Of a stretch of DNA of 64,000 nucleotides, positions 45,332-55,290 are shown one piece after another. The notes below the pieces were generated by a model. It saw only the letters and a list, made by a program, of their open reading frames with translations. It did not search any database and was not told the origin of the DNA. A program made the translations under genes and the position numbers. Every line of letters starts with the position of its first letter. Positions within the stretch are counted from its first letter, which is position 1. The DNA lies in the NCBI GenBank assembly GCA_965262305.1, contig CBDHEY010000002.1, positions 248,001 to 312,000 of the forward strand. Direction: 5' to 3'. This stretch comes from CBDHEY01 sp965262305 (GTDB lineage: Bacteria; Pseudomonadota; Gammaproteobacteria; Pseudomonadales; Cellvibrionaceae).

Positions 45332-48300
45332 CTAGAACGACTCTAGTGTTGGTTCTGGCTCTGGTTGCGTCTCAACTGGATTGAAGTTCGTCGTTATGTC
45401 GCTAGTGGCGGTAGCGTCGAATAGTATTTCTTTGAAAATACTGCCATCGACTTGTTTTCTACCTTGTCTGAGGATTGGTGTTCCGTCTAGTTCACTTTCT
45501 TCAAACAAGAAAGGTGCTAGTTCATCTTCTTCTATATCTAGCATATAAGCAATGTCTTCAGGAATCATGAATTCGTATACCGTTATGTCGCTGATCGTAG
45601 TTTGAATCAGATCCATTTCAAATATCATTTCTGGAATGCTGCCATTGTGATAATCTTTTTCGAAGATGACAAAAACGTCACTGCTAGAAGTTCCGTCCGA
45701 AGAGATGAGTCTTGCTCTTACTTCAAAATCGCCTTGTTCATCATAACTGCGGCCCAACCAGATTGCACCTGGAGCAGGTGCCTCAAAAGTACCTATGATA
45801 TCATCGATACTTGTTGCAGGAGACGGATCCGTTACTCCACCAGTATCATCTGGTATCGAGGTATCAACAATGTTGTCGCAGGTCAGATTAGTTTCAAACC
45901 ATTCTGAATAATCGAAATCACAATCGAACCAATATACATCTCCAATCACCTCGATTTCCGTTAACAAAGCTTGAGCGCCTGTGCTGAATAAAACATCGTC
46001 TGCAATGGCTAACTCATAATCTTCTCCGAGTATGCTAACGACTGGAAGTGAAGACACGTCAAAAGATTCCATAGTCACGGAGTAACTTGCCACGCCAATG
46101 GCCGCTCCATCAACTGCTTGGTCAACGAGTGCTGCACCCTCTAAGTAGTCTACAAAGATAATGCGGTCATCTGTTGCTGAAATACCATTTGGTGTCAAGA
46201 TATACTCTCCGTCGTCCATTACCGTATCGAGCGTCCAAGCGGGAACTTCTGCAGCGAAATCCCAGAAAAACAGCTGCTCAATGGTATCTTGTGAGATAGT
46301 ACCGTACTCGAATTCGGGTAATCCTATTTCGTCTTCATCGACTTCGAACCAGCTTATACCAGATGGTAATACTGTATCGGCTGCGATTGCTGTCGGTGGA
46401 ATCGCACTTACATCTCCTGATGCATCGCAAACAACACCACCGTCTTCGTCACCAGACATTTCACTAAAGCTGAAATCGAAGCCACCTTCGGAAAATACAC
46501 CGTTAGATCCAATAAAGCTATTTCCACCCATAAGAGCGAAAGTGCCATCTACTTCCATGATTCCAGCAAGACCTATATCGTGTTGGTCATCATTATCACC
46601 AAGAGGACGCAGGAATATTTGATTTCCTTCCATACGAACATTGATCAACGTATCTTCGTTCTCGAAAGGCTCGCAACTCATAGTGTCATAGTCAAACTCA
46701 GTGCTTCCGTCTCCTGCTGTTAAGCTCGCTAGGTAAATTCCTGACATATCCGGTACTGCAATATCACAAACATCACCTAAACCATTTCCGTCTGTATCCA
46801 ACTGGTCTTCATTTGGAATGATTACACAGTTGTCAACCATATCAAAGACACCGTCTTCATCTGTATCGCGCGGTGCTTCATGTGGATCACCAGGGCCTTG
46901 TGGTCCGCAATCGGGACAGAAGAATTCAAATACGCGAACGTTTACATCAAATTCGTTGTCGGTGATTTCAAAGAAGTAGCTTGGGCCTCCATCATTTGTA
47001 ATAAGATCAATGAAGAAAGTAGATCCGCCTGAGCGAGGGAAGCTAACACTAGTTTGCTCGCTTCCTTCGCCAGTTGTTCCGTCACCACCACCAAACAAAA
47101 ATGCGTCAGTTAAGTTAGAGGGAACACTAATAATGATTTCGGATGCGGTGACTGATACTTCTGCAAGTGCATCGCCCTCACCTTCAATGTTGACAAAACC
47201 ATCAACACGAGAGATGACTAAGTCGGCCTCTTCAGTAAAGAACTCAAGTACATTTTGAGGGCAGTCTGGGCAATCTCCTGGACCACCACCAAAGATCTCA
47301 AACGACTCAAGGAACCCTTGGCCATTTCCTTCCATGTGTAAATTAACATCAAACTCCCTTCCATTTGCGCGAACTCGGAATCCCGCCCAGTAATTCATTT
47401 CCATAGCAGATGCACCAAAGCTTCCATCACCGTTAGCTGGAATATCGATTGATCCTTCATCAGTATAAAACTGAACGGATTCGATACCGCTTCCATCAGA
47501 TGCTGGTGCGGCAAACGCGATGTCGAAAACGCCGTCGTTGTCTGCACTGCCGGGGGTATAGCTGATTGTTAGGTCAGTCACACCGTCTCCATCTATGTCG
47601 TGTTCGCCAACGAGTTCTAGGCGAGGTGGTGGCAAGAACCAAGCAACGCGCATAAAGTCTTCGCCGATAAATCTCACGTCGAATTCAACTGGTTGGCCAG
47701 AATCATGATTTATGAAGATAAATGCAGGCCAGCTAATGTCAAAGATATCCGAACCTATTCCGTCATCCAAATCATATTCATTTCTACCAGTGACAACGCC
47801 CAGTTCGATTTTTACTTGAATTTCTTGTAAATCATCAAAAAAGACCTCAACGAAAGCTTCGAATACTGCTTCTCCTGTTGCAATGTCTACAACCTTAAAG
47901 AAGTTAGTACTATCTAGCTGAATATTTCCAGAGTCATTTGTAGGGCCTTCGATTTCCAAGGTTCCAATCAAGCTGGAATCCAAACTGATTTCAGTGAGTT
48001 CTGTGTTTGCAGTTAACACGTTCACTAATGCCACTCCGGGCGGACAGTGGTTTGAGAATTCATCAGATGAAACCGAACCACATGTTGGAGCTTCAGGTAA
48101 ACTCAAATCCAATTGAATTAATGCATCTGACTCAACAACACCGGCGGTTAGGAATTGTCGGCCGCCATCAGAGTGTGCGTCTGTGACACCAGAACCCAAA
48201 CTAATTAATGCTGAAGTATTTGGATCAATTGAATCCAGAGTGAAAAGTGTATTTGCTTCGTCACAATTTCCTGCAGTGTCATTCTCAACCAGGACTTCAC

Positions 48301-51300
48301 CATCTGGGCCAGTCAATACACAAATTGATTGGGATGGGCTCACATCTATTTCATTATCAACGAAGAAGTTTCCGCCTCCAGTAAGCGTAACATCTTCAAA
48401 GCTAATGGTACTGAAACCGATGAACTCGCCAGAATCACTTTCCAAAATGGCATTTAATCGGAAGTTACATGAACGACCGCCAAGCCAAGGAACATCAAGG
48501 AAGAACTCAGGTGCTGCTGCTCGACCTTGCTCGTCTCGTCCAGAAGCATGGAATTGTAGATTCTCTTCAGGGAAGAAGCTGCCTGAGCCTGGCGCAGAAG
48601 CAGGGCAGAACAAGACAAGTTCATATTCAACAGCACCTTGGATGATGTCGCCTGTGATGCTAAATTCGCGTGTTACGTCAATGTTTTGCAATTCAGAGAA
48701 GGCTGATGGTGCTTCTGTACCTATGGCAACGTTCAAATCAGTTAGAACACTTGCATCTCCAGCATTTGGAATCGGAACATATAACGTTCCAACGCTATCT
48801 GGAAGCGGTGGACAAGGCTCTTCACCACAGAAGAATGGGTTACCGTCTAAGTCTACTGGTGCGCGGTAAGTAATTCTGTAGTCGAGAACGGCTTCTTCGC
48901 CTAATGCTGTTAATGTTTCGTCGGGAACAGCGACTCTAGCGCGTGCGCTATCGAAGCTACCAGGAATCATTGAAACGCTAACGTCGCCTTCAACGTCTCG
49001 AGCGTTACAAGAGAAATCACTAAAGTTACCTGCGGAATCAATTCTAGCTGGGGAACAAGTAAAGATTGTTTGATCAGCAGAACCTTCTCCAAAGATTGAA
49101 CTATTAATGATTACTGAGGCGATCTCTCCTGGATACACATTGAATGTTTCGAGTAAGAACGATTGACCATTTGCATCAAATAGGCTGGCCGCATAAATCC
49201 CCGCATCTGAAGCGCCTGGCACACCGCCACCAATGCCAGGTACTTGTGGATCGAAATCATTTGGATCGAAGAGCGCTGCTACACCGTCAAAGTCAACATC
49301 GAATACCGTTCCCACTGCTGTTGAGGTGTCTGATGCGAACACTAGTTCAGGGTGATCGCTTGGGCAGGTTTCCACTGTTTCATCATCTTCGTTGAAGCAA
49401 ACGATTTGACGAGGATCATCATCTTGGAATTCGATACCACCGAAGTTCACCCAATCAAATGCGATTTCGAAATTCGCTTCAGGATCATCTGAGGGTCTGT
49501 CGCGAATCACGCGTCCAACGTAAACAGGTGAATTTGGATCTTGCGCTGTGTCGCTAAACAAAGCCACCAAATCGTTATTTCTCAAGTTGGTTGCGAAAGC
49601 AACTGCATTATCAGGTGATGGTGTCATTACCCAATTTTGAGTTTGCTTATTAAAGCTTAGTTTTACAAATGTAATTCCTTCACGACCTGCGTCAACGCGT
49701 ACTGGAATATCGCTGTAGTTTGGTGGGTTACCAAATACTGTATCGAAGTCGCTAACGCTGTTTATGTTTTCTTCAAAGTGTCTGCTTGAATAGCGAATCA
49801 CGATACCATCTGTCGCTGATTCAAGTAGATCATAATGAGCGGCATTATCATCGTTAAAGGCAACTTCCTCTGGTTCTAGTAGACGTGGGCCCGTGTAACC
49901 AGTTGGTGGTTCTATCACTAACCAATCACCATAAAGCATATGCTCGAAGAAAGCGCCTCCTCCTGTACTTGGATCTCCAACCGGTGCGTCAAAGTTCGGC
50001 TCTGGAATATTGATCTGACCGAGATTTGATACACTGACGAAACCAAAGTCGACAAAACCAAGTTGCTCGTCATTTTCACCAGGGAATAGATCTAAGAAAC
50101 GGAACTCTAAAATCCAGAAGCGCCCTTCGTTGTCTTTCATTAAATACAAACGGTGGAACTCAAAGTTTTCTGGGTCCGCGTCGAAGTCAATTTGTGTCAC
50201 AAGATCGCTGTCATCGGCTGCAATTGATTCGAGCAATGGTCGCAAGTTAGCACCCATGATATTGAAGATATCAAACAGAGCTGGTAAACCTGCTGAAGGA
50301 TCAATTGAAATTGATAGCTCACCATCGATATAGTCACCAAAGAGCGGTGCAAATTCGGTTGCGGTTCCATCTGCTGCAACAATGGCATAGCCTTCTTCTG
50401 TGCTCACAAAATTGAAGTCTGCCGTACCTAAACCTTGTGATTCTTCTTCGTCTGTTAAGAACGTCAAACCACCAGGAACTTCAAAGTTCGATAGATCGAT
50501 ACCTTCTAGTCCGCCTTCAGTACCATCGGGTAAAAATCGAGTTTGATCACTGACAACGCCCAATCCAGGAACAGGGATGAATTCTTGGTCTGGCCCAATA
50601 AATAGTGGGTACATTGGGTCACAGAGATTAATTTCTGGAACAAACCCATCCACCCAGAAAAAGAGTTCTGGTAATTGATTATCGTAACTTGGAATGTCAA
50701 ATCTAAGAACATAATCTTGGCCAAAGTTGTTGTCTTGATTTCGAGCACTTATACCTTCTATCGTGTAAGTTCGTCTAGCTGGACCGTCTCCTACCTCTAG
50801 CTCGCTATTAACAGTAACATCAATCGCATCGCCTTTTCTAAATTCGCCGGTAGTTTCATTGTAGGAAACTGCGAATAGTGACGCAGAGAGTGGTTCGTCG
50901 CTATTTGCTGGATCTCGACCATCAAACCTTTCGACAGTACAGCTCAAGTTAACCGTTTCTGCTTGAGCCGTTTCGAAGTCATCGGAAAAGTCATCGATGT
51001 TTTGCTCTTTAAATTCAGGGATTATAGGAAGTCCGTTTATGCCTGAACCAATAACTTCGCGAACAATTGAAAATGCATCGCCGTTATCAATTAAGCCTAC
51101 ATCGAGAAGTGCAGAAATTAAATTCGCTACGGTCACTTCACCGCTAGGTTGCATAAACTTCAAGTTTTCGAAATTTGGAACCTGTACTACGGTTTCTTCG
51201 ATTGTAAAATCTGAGAAATAGCCGGCTTGTGTATCCACTAAAAACTGGCTTTTTAAAATGAAGTCCATAAGGAATAGGGCGGAGCGAATATTGATTTGGC

Positions 51301-52084
51301 TGGCACCACTTAACACGCGACCTGCACCAAAAAACTCTCCCGGAACAGATGAGGTTAATCCTCTGGCAACTCGATCTGCAGCTTCATTGTAAGCAGGGCT
51401 TCCATTGGTTCCTGTTGTACCTACAATAAGGCCAAAGTAGTCAGCTGAATCTACTGGGTAAATCGCCAATAGTGTTTCAATTAAATCAAAAGCGATACCC
51501 TGGTTGCTCGCATTAAAGTCAGCCTGCTGTATTAATGAGTTCACAGCATCTGATGCAAACTGAGCATAGAAACTTTCTTCTTGCGTTAAAATTTCTGCCG
51601 TTTCTACAGGTGTTTCAGCAAGTGTTAAACTTAATGCTGCCACCAGGTCAGATTCACTGATAACATCTTCACCGCCTGATAAAGGCACACGACGATCGTT
51701 AAATATAGGGAAGCCATCTGGCGTGTAACTAACTGACTCTCTTACCCAAATGAAGCGATCAGCGAGAACCGAAGCGAGTCGATTGATGCTAATGGTTTCG
51801 TCTTTGTTGGCGATGATTCGATTTATCACATTAATGGAAACGATATTTATATCTTCTAAGCGACGACGAAGCTCGTGATAGATTCTAATACGATCGATTA
51901 AGTCAAAGTCGTTATTTGTAGGAGCACCGTTAGGATTCGCAATACGATCAAAAGCGCTGTCAACATTTGCTTGGAACTCTTCGATTGATAAGCCGTTTAA
52001 AAGATCGGAAACAATATTTTCAAAACTTGGTGCATTGGAAAAGTTACTTTCAACATCTAGATCACCACTACCTACTTTGAACAA
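45332..52084 (-). CDS. 2250-residue secreted-type protein with thrombospondin type 3 repeats, probably the 3' part of a frameshifted lipoprotein gene
   Basis: The frame opens at a TTG overlapping the stop of the preceding lipoprotein frame by 13 bases. There is no signal peptide and the Shine-Dalgarno is poor. The content is extracellular in type: an N-terminal helical stretch (about 15-150), then many acidic beta-rich modules, EF-hand-like loops (DIDGDGVTDL) and a thrombospondin type 3 calcium-binding segment (DTDEDGVFDMVDNC, then DTDGNGLGDVCD, about 1738-1775). Cys pairs such as CPDCPQN and CPDCGPQ sit between modules. Without a signal it could not be exported alone. Read with the upstream frame it would give a lipoprotein of about 2760 residues. 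A calcium-dependent adhesin or matrix protein is an inference; no known enzyme domain is visible. Confidence 0.6.
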   Translation of the reverse strand: MFKVGSGDLDVESNFSNAPSFENIVSDLLNGLSIEEFQANVDSAFDRIANPNGAPTNNDFDLIDRIRIYHELRRRLEDINIVSINVINRIIANKDETISINRLASVLADRFIWVRESVSYTPDGFPIFNDRRVPLSGGEDVISESDLVAALSLTLAETPVETAEILTQEESFYAQFASDAVNSLIQQADFNASNQGIAFDLIETLLAIYPVDSADYFGLIVGTTGTNGSPAYNEAADRVARGLTSSVPGEFFGAGRVLSGASQINIRSALFLMDFILKSQFLVDTQAGYFSDFTIEETVVQVPNFENLKFMQPSGEVTVANLISALLDVGLIDNGDAFSIVREVIGSGINGLPIIPEFKEQNIDDFSDDFETAQAETVNLSCTVERFDGRDPANSDEPLSASLFAVSYNETTGEFRKGDAIDVTVNSELEVGDGPARRTYTIEGISARNQDNNFGQDYVLRFDIPSYDNQLPELFFWVDGFVPEINLCDPMYPLFIGPDQEFIPVPGLGVVSDQTRFLPDGTEGGLEGIDLSNFEVPGGLTFLTDEEESQGLGTADFNFVSTEEGYAIVAADGTATEFAPLFGDYIDGELSISIDPSAGLPALFDIFNIMGANLRPLLESIAADDSDLVTQIDFDADPENFEFHRLYLMKDNEGRFWILEFRFLDLFPGENDEQLGFVDFGFVSVSNLGQINIPEPNFDAPVGDPSTGGGAFFEHMLYGDWLVIEPPTGYTGPRLLEPEEVAFNDDNAAHYDLLESATDGIVIRYSSRHFEENINSVSDFDTVFGNPPNYSDIPVRVDAGREGITFVKLSFNKQTQNWVMTPSPDNAVAFATNLRNNDLVALFSDTAQDPNSPVYVGRVIRDRPSDDPEANFEIAFDWVNFGGIEFQDDDPRQIVCFNEDDETVETCPSDHPELVFASDTSTAVGTVFDVDFDGVAALFDPNDFDPQVPGIGGGVPGASDAGIYAASLFDANGQSFLLETFNVYPGEIASVIINSSIFGEGSADQTIFTCSPARIDSAGNFSDFSCNARDVEGDVSVSMIPGSFDSARARVAVPDETLTALGEEAVLDYRITYRAPVDLDGNPFFCGEEPCPPLPDSVGTLYVPIPNAGDASVLTDLNVAIGTEAPSAFSELQNIDVTREFSITGDIIQGAVEYELVLFCPASAPGSGSFFPEENLQFHASGRDEQGRAAAPEFFLDVPWLGGRSCNFRLNAILESDSGEFIGFSTISFEDVTLTGGGNFFVDNEIDVSPSQSICVLTGPDGEVLVENDTAGNCDEANTLFTLDSIDPNTSALISLGSGVTDAHSDGGRQFLTAGVVESDALIQLDLSLPEAPTCGSVSSDEFSNHCPPGVALVNVLTANTELTEISLDSSLIGTLEIEGPTNDSGNIQLDSTNFFKVVDIATGEAVFEAFVEVFFDDLQEIQVKIELGVVTGRNEYDLDDGIGSDIFDISWPAFIFINHDSGQPVEFDVRFIGEDFMRVAWFLPPPRLELVGEHDIDGDGVTDLTISYTPGSADNDGVFDIAFAAPASDGSGIESVQFYTDEGSIDIPANGDGSFGASAMEMNYWAGFRVRANGREFDVNLHMEGNGQGFLESFEIFGGGPGDCPDCPQNVLEFFTEEADLVISRVDGFVNIEGEGDALAEVSVTASEIIISVPSNLTDAFLFGGGDGTTGEGSEQTSVSFPRSGGSTFFIDLITNDGGPSYFFEITDNEFDVNVRVFEFFCPDCGPQGPGDPHEAPRDTDEDGVFDMVDNCVIIPNEDQLDTDGNGLGDVCDIAVPDMSGIYLASLTAGDGSTEFDYDTMSCEPFENEDTLINVRMEGNQIFLRPLGDNDDQHDIGLAGIMEVDGTFALMGGNSFIGSNGVFSEGGFDFSFSEMSGDEDGGVVCDASGDVSAIPPTAIAADTVLPSGISWFEVDEDEIGLPEFEYGTISQDTIEQLFFWDFAAEVPAWTLDTVMDDGEYILTPNGISATDDRIIFVDYLEGAALVDQAVDGAAIGVASYSVTMESFDVSSLPVVSILGEDYELAIADDVLFSTGAQALLTEIEVIGDVYWFDCDFDYSEWFETNLTCDNIVDTSIPDDTGGVTDPSPATSIDDIIGTFEAPAPGAIWLGRSYDEQGDFEVRARLISSDGTSSSDVFVIFEKDYHNGSIPEMIFEMDLIQTTISDITVYEFMIPEDIAYMLDIEEDELAPFLFEESELDGTPILRQGRKQVDGSIFKEILFDATATSDITTNFNPVETQPEPEPTLESF

Positions 52085-53622
52085 TCGAATATTACGACTC
52101 CCAAGCCTGTAGCTCCAGGTAAGTTTGAGTTAATAATATGCGGTGGTGCGTTCATTCGAATAGCAACAACACCTGCATCACCGGTTTGATTTTCTTCAAC
52201 CAACACACCTAACCCCATTGATAAGAAGAAACGCACTAATGATTCGCGCAGTACTGTATTAATTTCTTCTTGCAGCTCTTCTTGAGTGGTTGCTGATCCC
52301 TCGACTAAGATGTCTGAAAGATTTTCGGTATTTTCGATAAGGTCGTTGGTTTCGTCTGAAAGGCTATCATCTAAGATGTTTTCTAAACCGGAAAGTAGAC
52401 CTTGTTCATCACTACCCAGAGAAGACTCTAAAGAGCTTTCGTCATCTGAGACCGACTCATCTGCATTAACAACACTTTCTTCGAGTTCTTCGATCGCAGT
52501 TTCGTCTCCATTAGAAATAGCTTGCTCTAGGGCGGTAACATCTTCTTCAGTAACATCCAGCGCAATGTCATTTTCTTGCTGCGCAATCACATCTTCAACG
52601 GATTGGCCTTCAGGAATTTCGATGATGCTGTTTGCCGCTTCCGCGACAACTTGGGTGATTTCGTCAACAACTTCAGAAATTATCGAGTCTGTAAGCTGAT
52701 CAACTATGGTTTCGGATAAGCCCAAATCAGCAAGGGAAGAGACTGCTTCTCTGATTTGATCCACAACCACTTTCACAATTCTGTGAACAATTGGATCCAC
52801 TGGAACAGGAATCGGCTCTCCTAAATCGTCTACTGCAGAAGGATCCGCGATAGATTGGATGGCAAGTGCTTGATTCGGTCCGCCATCGACTTCTTTAACG
52901 ATTACCGCGCGCACTTGCAGTTGACCTAGAGCTCTAAATGCCGCTATCACTTCTTCTTCTGTGGAATCTGAGGTAATACCAGTGACTGCCGTGTTGGCAA
53001 TCAAATAATCTAGAACATCTTCAGCCGTAACGGTGTAATTACCGTTTTCGTCTGTGGGTACGGTAGTGATTGGATCTTCAAAGTTGACGTCAGCGAGTAG
53101 GAACAATGAGACCAATGCAGATGCGGGTTCCATATCGTCGCGAGATAGATTTCCATCTTCACCTGCTCTTAAAATCTGGGCTTTTGCGACTGCTGGTGCA
53201 GTTCTGGCTTCACCAGTGAAATAGGTTTTTCTTACGGTTTCATCAGATATTGCTCCCGCTGTTGGGTTTTGCGGGAAGCTTGACACTGTGCCTGTCAACG
53301 CCGCCGCCTGAAAACTCACATCTGGAGTCACTGTAGGAGTTGGTGTCGCTGGTTCAGGAGTTGGTGTCGCTGGGTCGGGTGTTGGTGTTGCAGGGTTTGG
53401 AGTAGGAGTTGACGTACCCGGATTTGGAGCGGGAGTCGGAGTAGCAGGCACCGCAGTAGGTGTCGGGTTTCCATTTCCTCCGGTACTACCTCCGCCGGAG
53501 CTAGAGCCTCCGCCGCCACCTCCGCCGCAACTAGCAATAAGCAGCGAGCTTGCGAAAATTGGGACGTAGATAAATCTCGTCAAAAATCTTTTGCGTTTTA
53601 AATCGGGTAGGTCGTCTTTCAT
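52072..53622 (-). CDS. Lipoprotein with Pro-Thr linker; probable 5' part of the giant gene split by a frameshift
   Basis: 516 residues from the ATG at 53622, with GGAAAG four bases before it; a GTG four codons earlier is an alternative. Lipoprotein signal ending LIASC, then Gly/Ser-rich and (TPTPxPAT)n linkers (about residues 30-105), then acidic, mostly helical domains: VSFLLADVNFEDPITTV-like dockerin-type start, and EVVDEITQVVAEAANSIIEI. It ends VVIFDCSK, TAG. The next frame continues with KVGSGDLDVESNFSN, which reads naturally after VVIFDC. The junction TCA AAG TAG GTA is a -1 shift. Either a base was lost or ribosomes slip; or the protein really ends here and the rest is separate. Confidence 0.6.
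   Translation of the reverse strand: MKDDLPDLKRKRFLTRFIYVPIFASSLLIASCGGGGGGGSSSGGGSTGGNGNPTPTAVPATPTPAPNPGTSTPTPNPATPTPDPATPTPEPATPTPTVTPDVSFQAAALTGTVSSFPQNPTAGAISDETVRKTYFTGEARTAPAVAKAQILRAGEDGNLSRDDMEPASALVSLFLLADVNFEDPITTVPTDENGNYTVTAEDVLDYLIANTAVTGITSDSTEEEVIAAFRALGQLQVRAVIVKEVDGGPNQALAIQSIADPSAVDDLGEPIPVPVDPIVHRIVKVVVDQIREAVSSLADLGLSETIVDQLTDSIISEVVDEITQVVAEAANSIIEIPEGQSVEDVIAQQENDIALDVTEEDVTALEQAISNGDETAIEELEESVVNADESVSDDESSLESSLGSDEQGLLSGLENILDDSLSDETNDLIENTENLSDILVEGSATTQEELQEEINTVLRESLVRFFLSMGLGVLVEENQTGDAGVVAIRMNAPPHIINSNLPGATGLGVVIFDCSK
53328..53465 (-). repeat. Tandem repeat coding for a (TPTPxPAT)n linker
   Basis: Short coding repeats with the unit GGTGTTGG(C/T)GTCGC on the plus strand, for example 53338-53400. 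They encode the Pro-Thr linker after the lipoprotein signal and have no independent function apparent. Confidence 0.7.
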
Positions 53623-53970
53623 ATTTCTTTCCACTGAAAGTTAAATAATATTCACTCGGGATTAAGTCCCGATACTTTGTGATCCTTAGTATAGACACGA
53701 AAAACAAGCTGTTTTTTTTTGTCAATAGTGAGTTGAATAGGCTTAAAAAAATTGATTATCGAAGAAAAGCTTTTTTAAAACAGAGGTTTATAGAATTCGA
53801 CTAGGCGTTGGCACAAATGGCGGATTGATACCAATAAAAAGAGACGCGAGCTTTTTATAACTAAACTAGATATAAAATACTTGTTTGAAAAATATTAGTT
53901 TTCAAGTAAATGTTTTTATAATGGATTTTCTATATAAATTAAAAAACTATGGAAAAAAAATATTAAAAAA

Positions 53971-54044
53971 AAATCGACAAAAATTTGCCAGTTAATAACT
54001 GGCTACCAGATTTTGACGGAAATAAGCCATACTTTTGTCGATTT
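53971..54044. repeat. 74-bp nested inverted-repeat element
   Basis: Outer 12-bp arms AAATCGACAAAA (53971-53982) and TTTTGTCGATTT (54033-54044) enclose a 17-bp palindrome with arms GCCAGTTA / TAACTGGC (53987-54003). A further CTGG-N3-CCAG can form inside. It lies between two minus-strand genes and may act as a terminator for the DUF599 gene (the minus-strand sequence after it is T-rich), an sRNA or a mobile-element remnant. Confidence 0.6.
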
Positions 54045-54173
54045 GTGCTTTTGTTTTTATGGTGTAGTCCAAAAAATGAAACAAATTTGAAATGAAAAAT
54101 TAATAGTAATTTTTTTTGCAAAATATTTTTATAATGCTAGAGGCGGATAGGGGTATCTGGATGAAAATGCCCC

Positions 54174-54926
54174 CTATCTTAGACTGGGAGGCATTTCAAT
54201 TTCACGAATTTCAGGCGGGTATTCGTCACGTAAAATTCTTAAAGCTTTTGAGTGATAATCTCTTCTGTAGAGAATAAATGTTACCCACAGCGTTGCAATA
54301 ATGAAAACAAGAGGGTGTAAGAACCAACCCAACGCAGCGATTCCATAGTAGTATGCACGAATCCCTCGATTAAATTCATTTCCCGCACATGAGTTAATCC
54401 TAGCCATTCTAGCGGCACTTCTTTCCCAGTATTCTTTATTTGGCATATACCTTTCGTGAGGAATTCCGCCGATCAAGATGCAGAGAAAGTTAAATTGTCG
54501 TAAGGACCAGGTAAACTTAAAATAGGCATCGATAAAAACTAAAATAAGTAACATGAGTTTAATTTGAAGTAAGCCTTGAGCACCCTCTTGAGCGAAAGGA
54601 ATGTCAACGGAGAATGATTCCAGTCGATCTACTGCTCCAATAAGAGCAAGTAGCCCGGCAATGATGTATATCGTTGTAGATGCATAGAACGAAACACTGT
54701 TCATTAAATTGCTAGTGAGAGCTGCGCAACTGACGGGAATATCTCGAGTGGCAGATTCTTTTGCCCAATGTAAACGATATTCGTGAGTAATACCAACAAG
54801 GCCTTTTCTTCCTCGCTCACCTTTTTCAGCAAAGTATCTATAGCCAAACCAGCACACCACGAATGTAGCCACCCCAAGGTAATCTAACCAGCTTAATAAT
54901 GCGACGATTGACTCGAGCTTTTCCAT
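54174..54926 (-). CDS. DUF599-family integral membrane protein
   Basis: 250 residues with four predicted membrane helices (around 10-30, 75-100, 118-140 and 200-225). The DUF599 pattern is seen: YRLHWAKESATRDIPVSCAA, then LTSNLMNSVSFYASTTIYII, and FKFTWSLRQFNFLCILIGG. It has been found widely in Proteobacteria and plants; the role is unknown. There are no obvious partners. A TTG-free ATG start at 54926 has GAGG near it (GAATTATGG context is weak). Confidence 0.75.
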   Translation of the reverse strand: MEKLESIVALLSWLDYLGVATFVVCWFGYRYFAEKGERGRKGLVGITHEYRLHWAKESATRDIPVSCAALTSNLMNSVSFYASTTIYIIAGLLALIGAVDRLESFSVDIPFAQEGAQGLLQIKLMLLILVFIDAYFKFTWSLRQFNFLCILIGGIPHERYMPNKEYWERSAARMARINSCAGNEFNRGIRAYYYGIAALGWFLHPLVFIIATLWVTFILYRRDYHSKALRILRDEYPPEIREIEMPPSLR

Positions 54927-55290
54927 AATTCCTCTATTTTGTTTGGTAAATACTGACCATTTAAAGCATAGTCGATAAGTGTTTATTTTTTATTGACAGC
55001 CATTTTTCGAAACTACTCTTGCTGCCTATTGGTGTTTGCCTCGATATGAATTTATGACATCCGTGATTTTGATAAATAGATTTTTAGTCGAATGTATTGC
55101 AATTTAGCTGTATTTTAATTCGTAATCAAATTGATCTACTGCCAATGTGTATTAGATATATTCACTTGTAAAGCATCGAGGATCTATCATCCAATGCCTC
55201 AGAAATTGATTCATGTCTTGATATTATTTTCATAATTCAGCTAATATCCCAAATTAAAACAAAATAATAATTTCGTTAGTAGTGAATAAT

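Noticed and set aside
52072..52084. Canonical programmed frameshift signal between the two giant-lipoprotein frames
   Set aside because: There is no X-XXY-YYZ heptamer. Only an A-AAG tetramer before TAG is present, so I treat an indel as more likely and do not claim programmed slippage.
46161..52699. Several open frames on the plus strand (46161-46622, 48183-48869, 52286-52699) of 137-228 residues
   Set aside because: They are antisense to the giant minus-strand genes and rich in Ser and Pro because the sense strand encodes acidic repeats. No ribosome binding sites or family features were seen.
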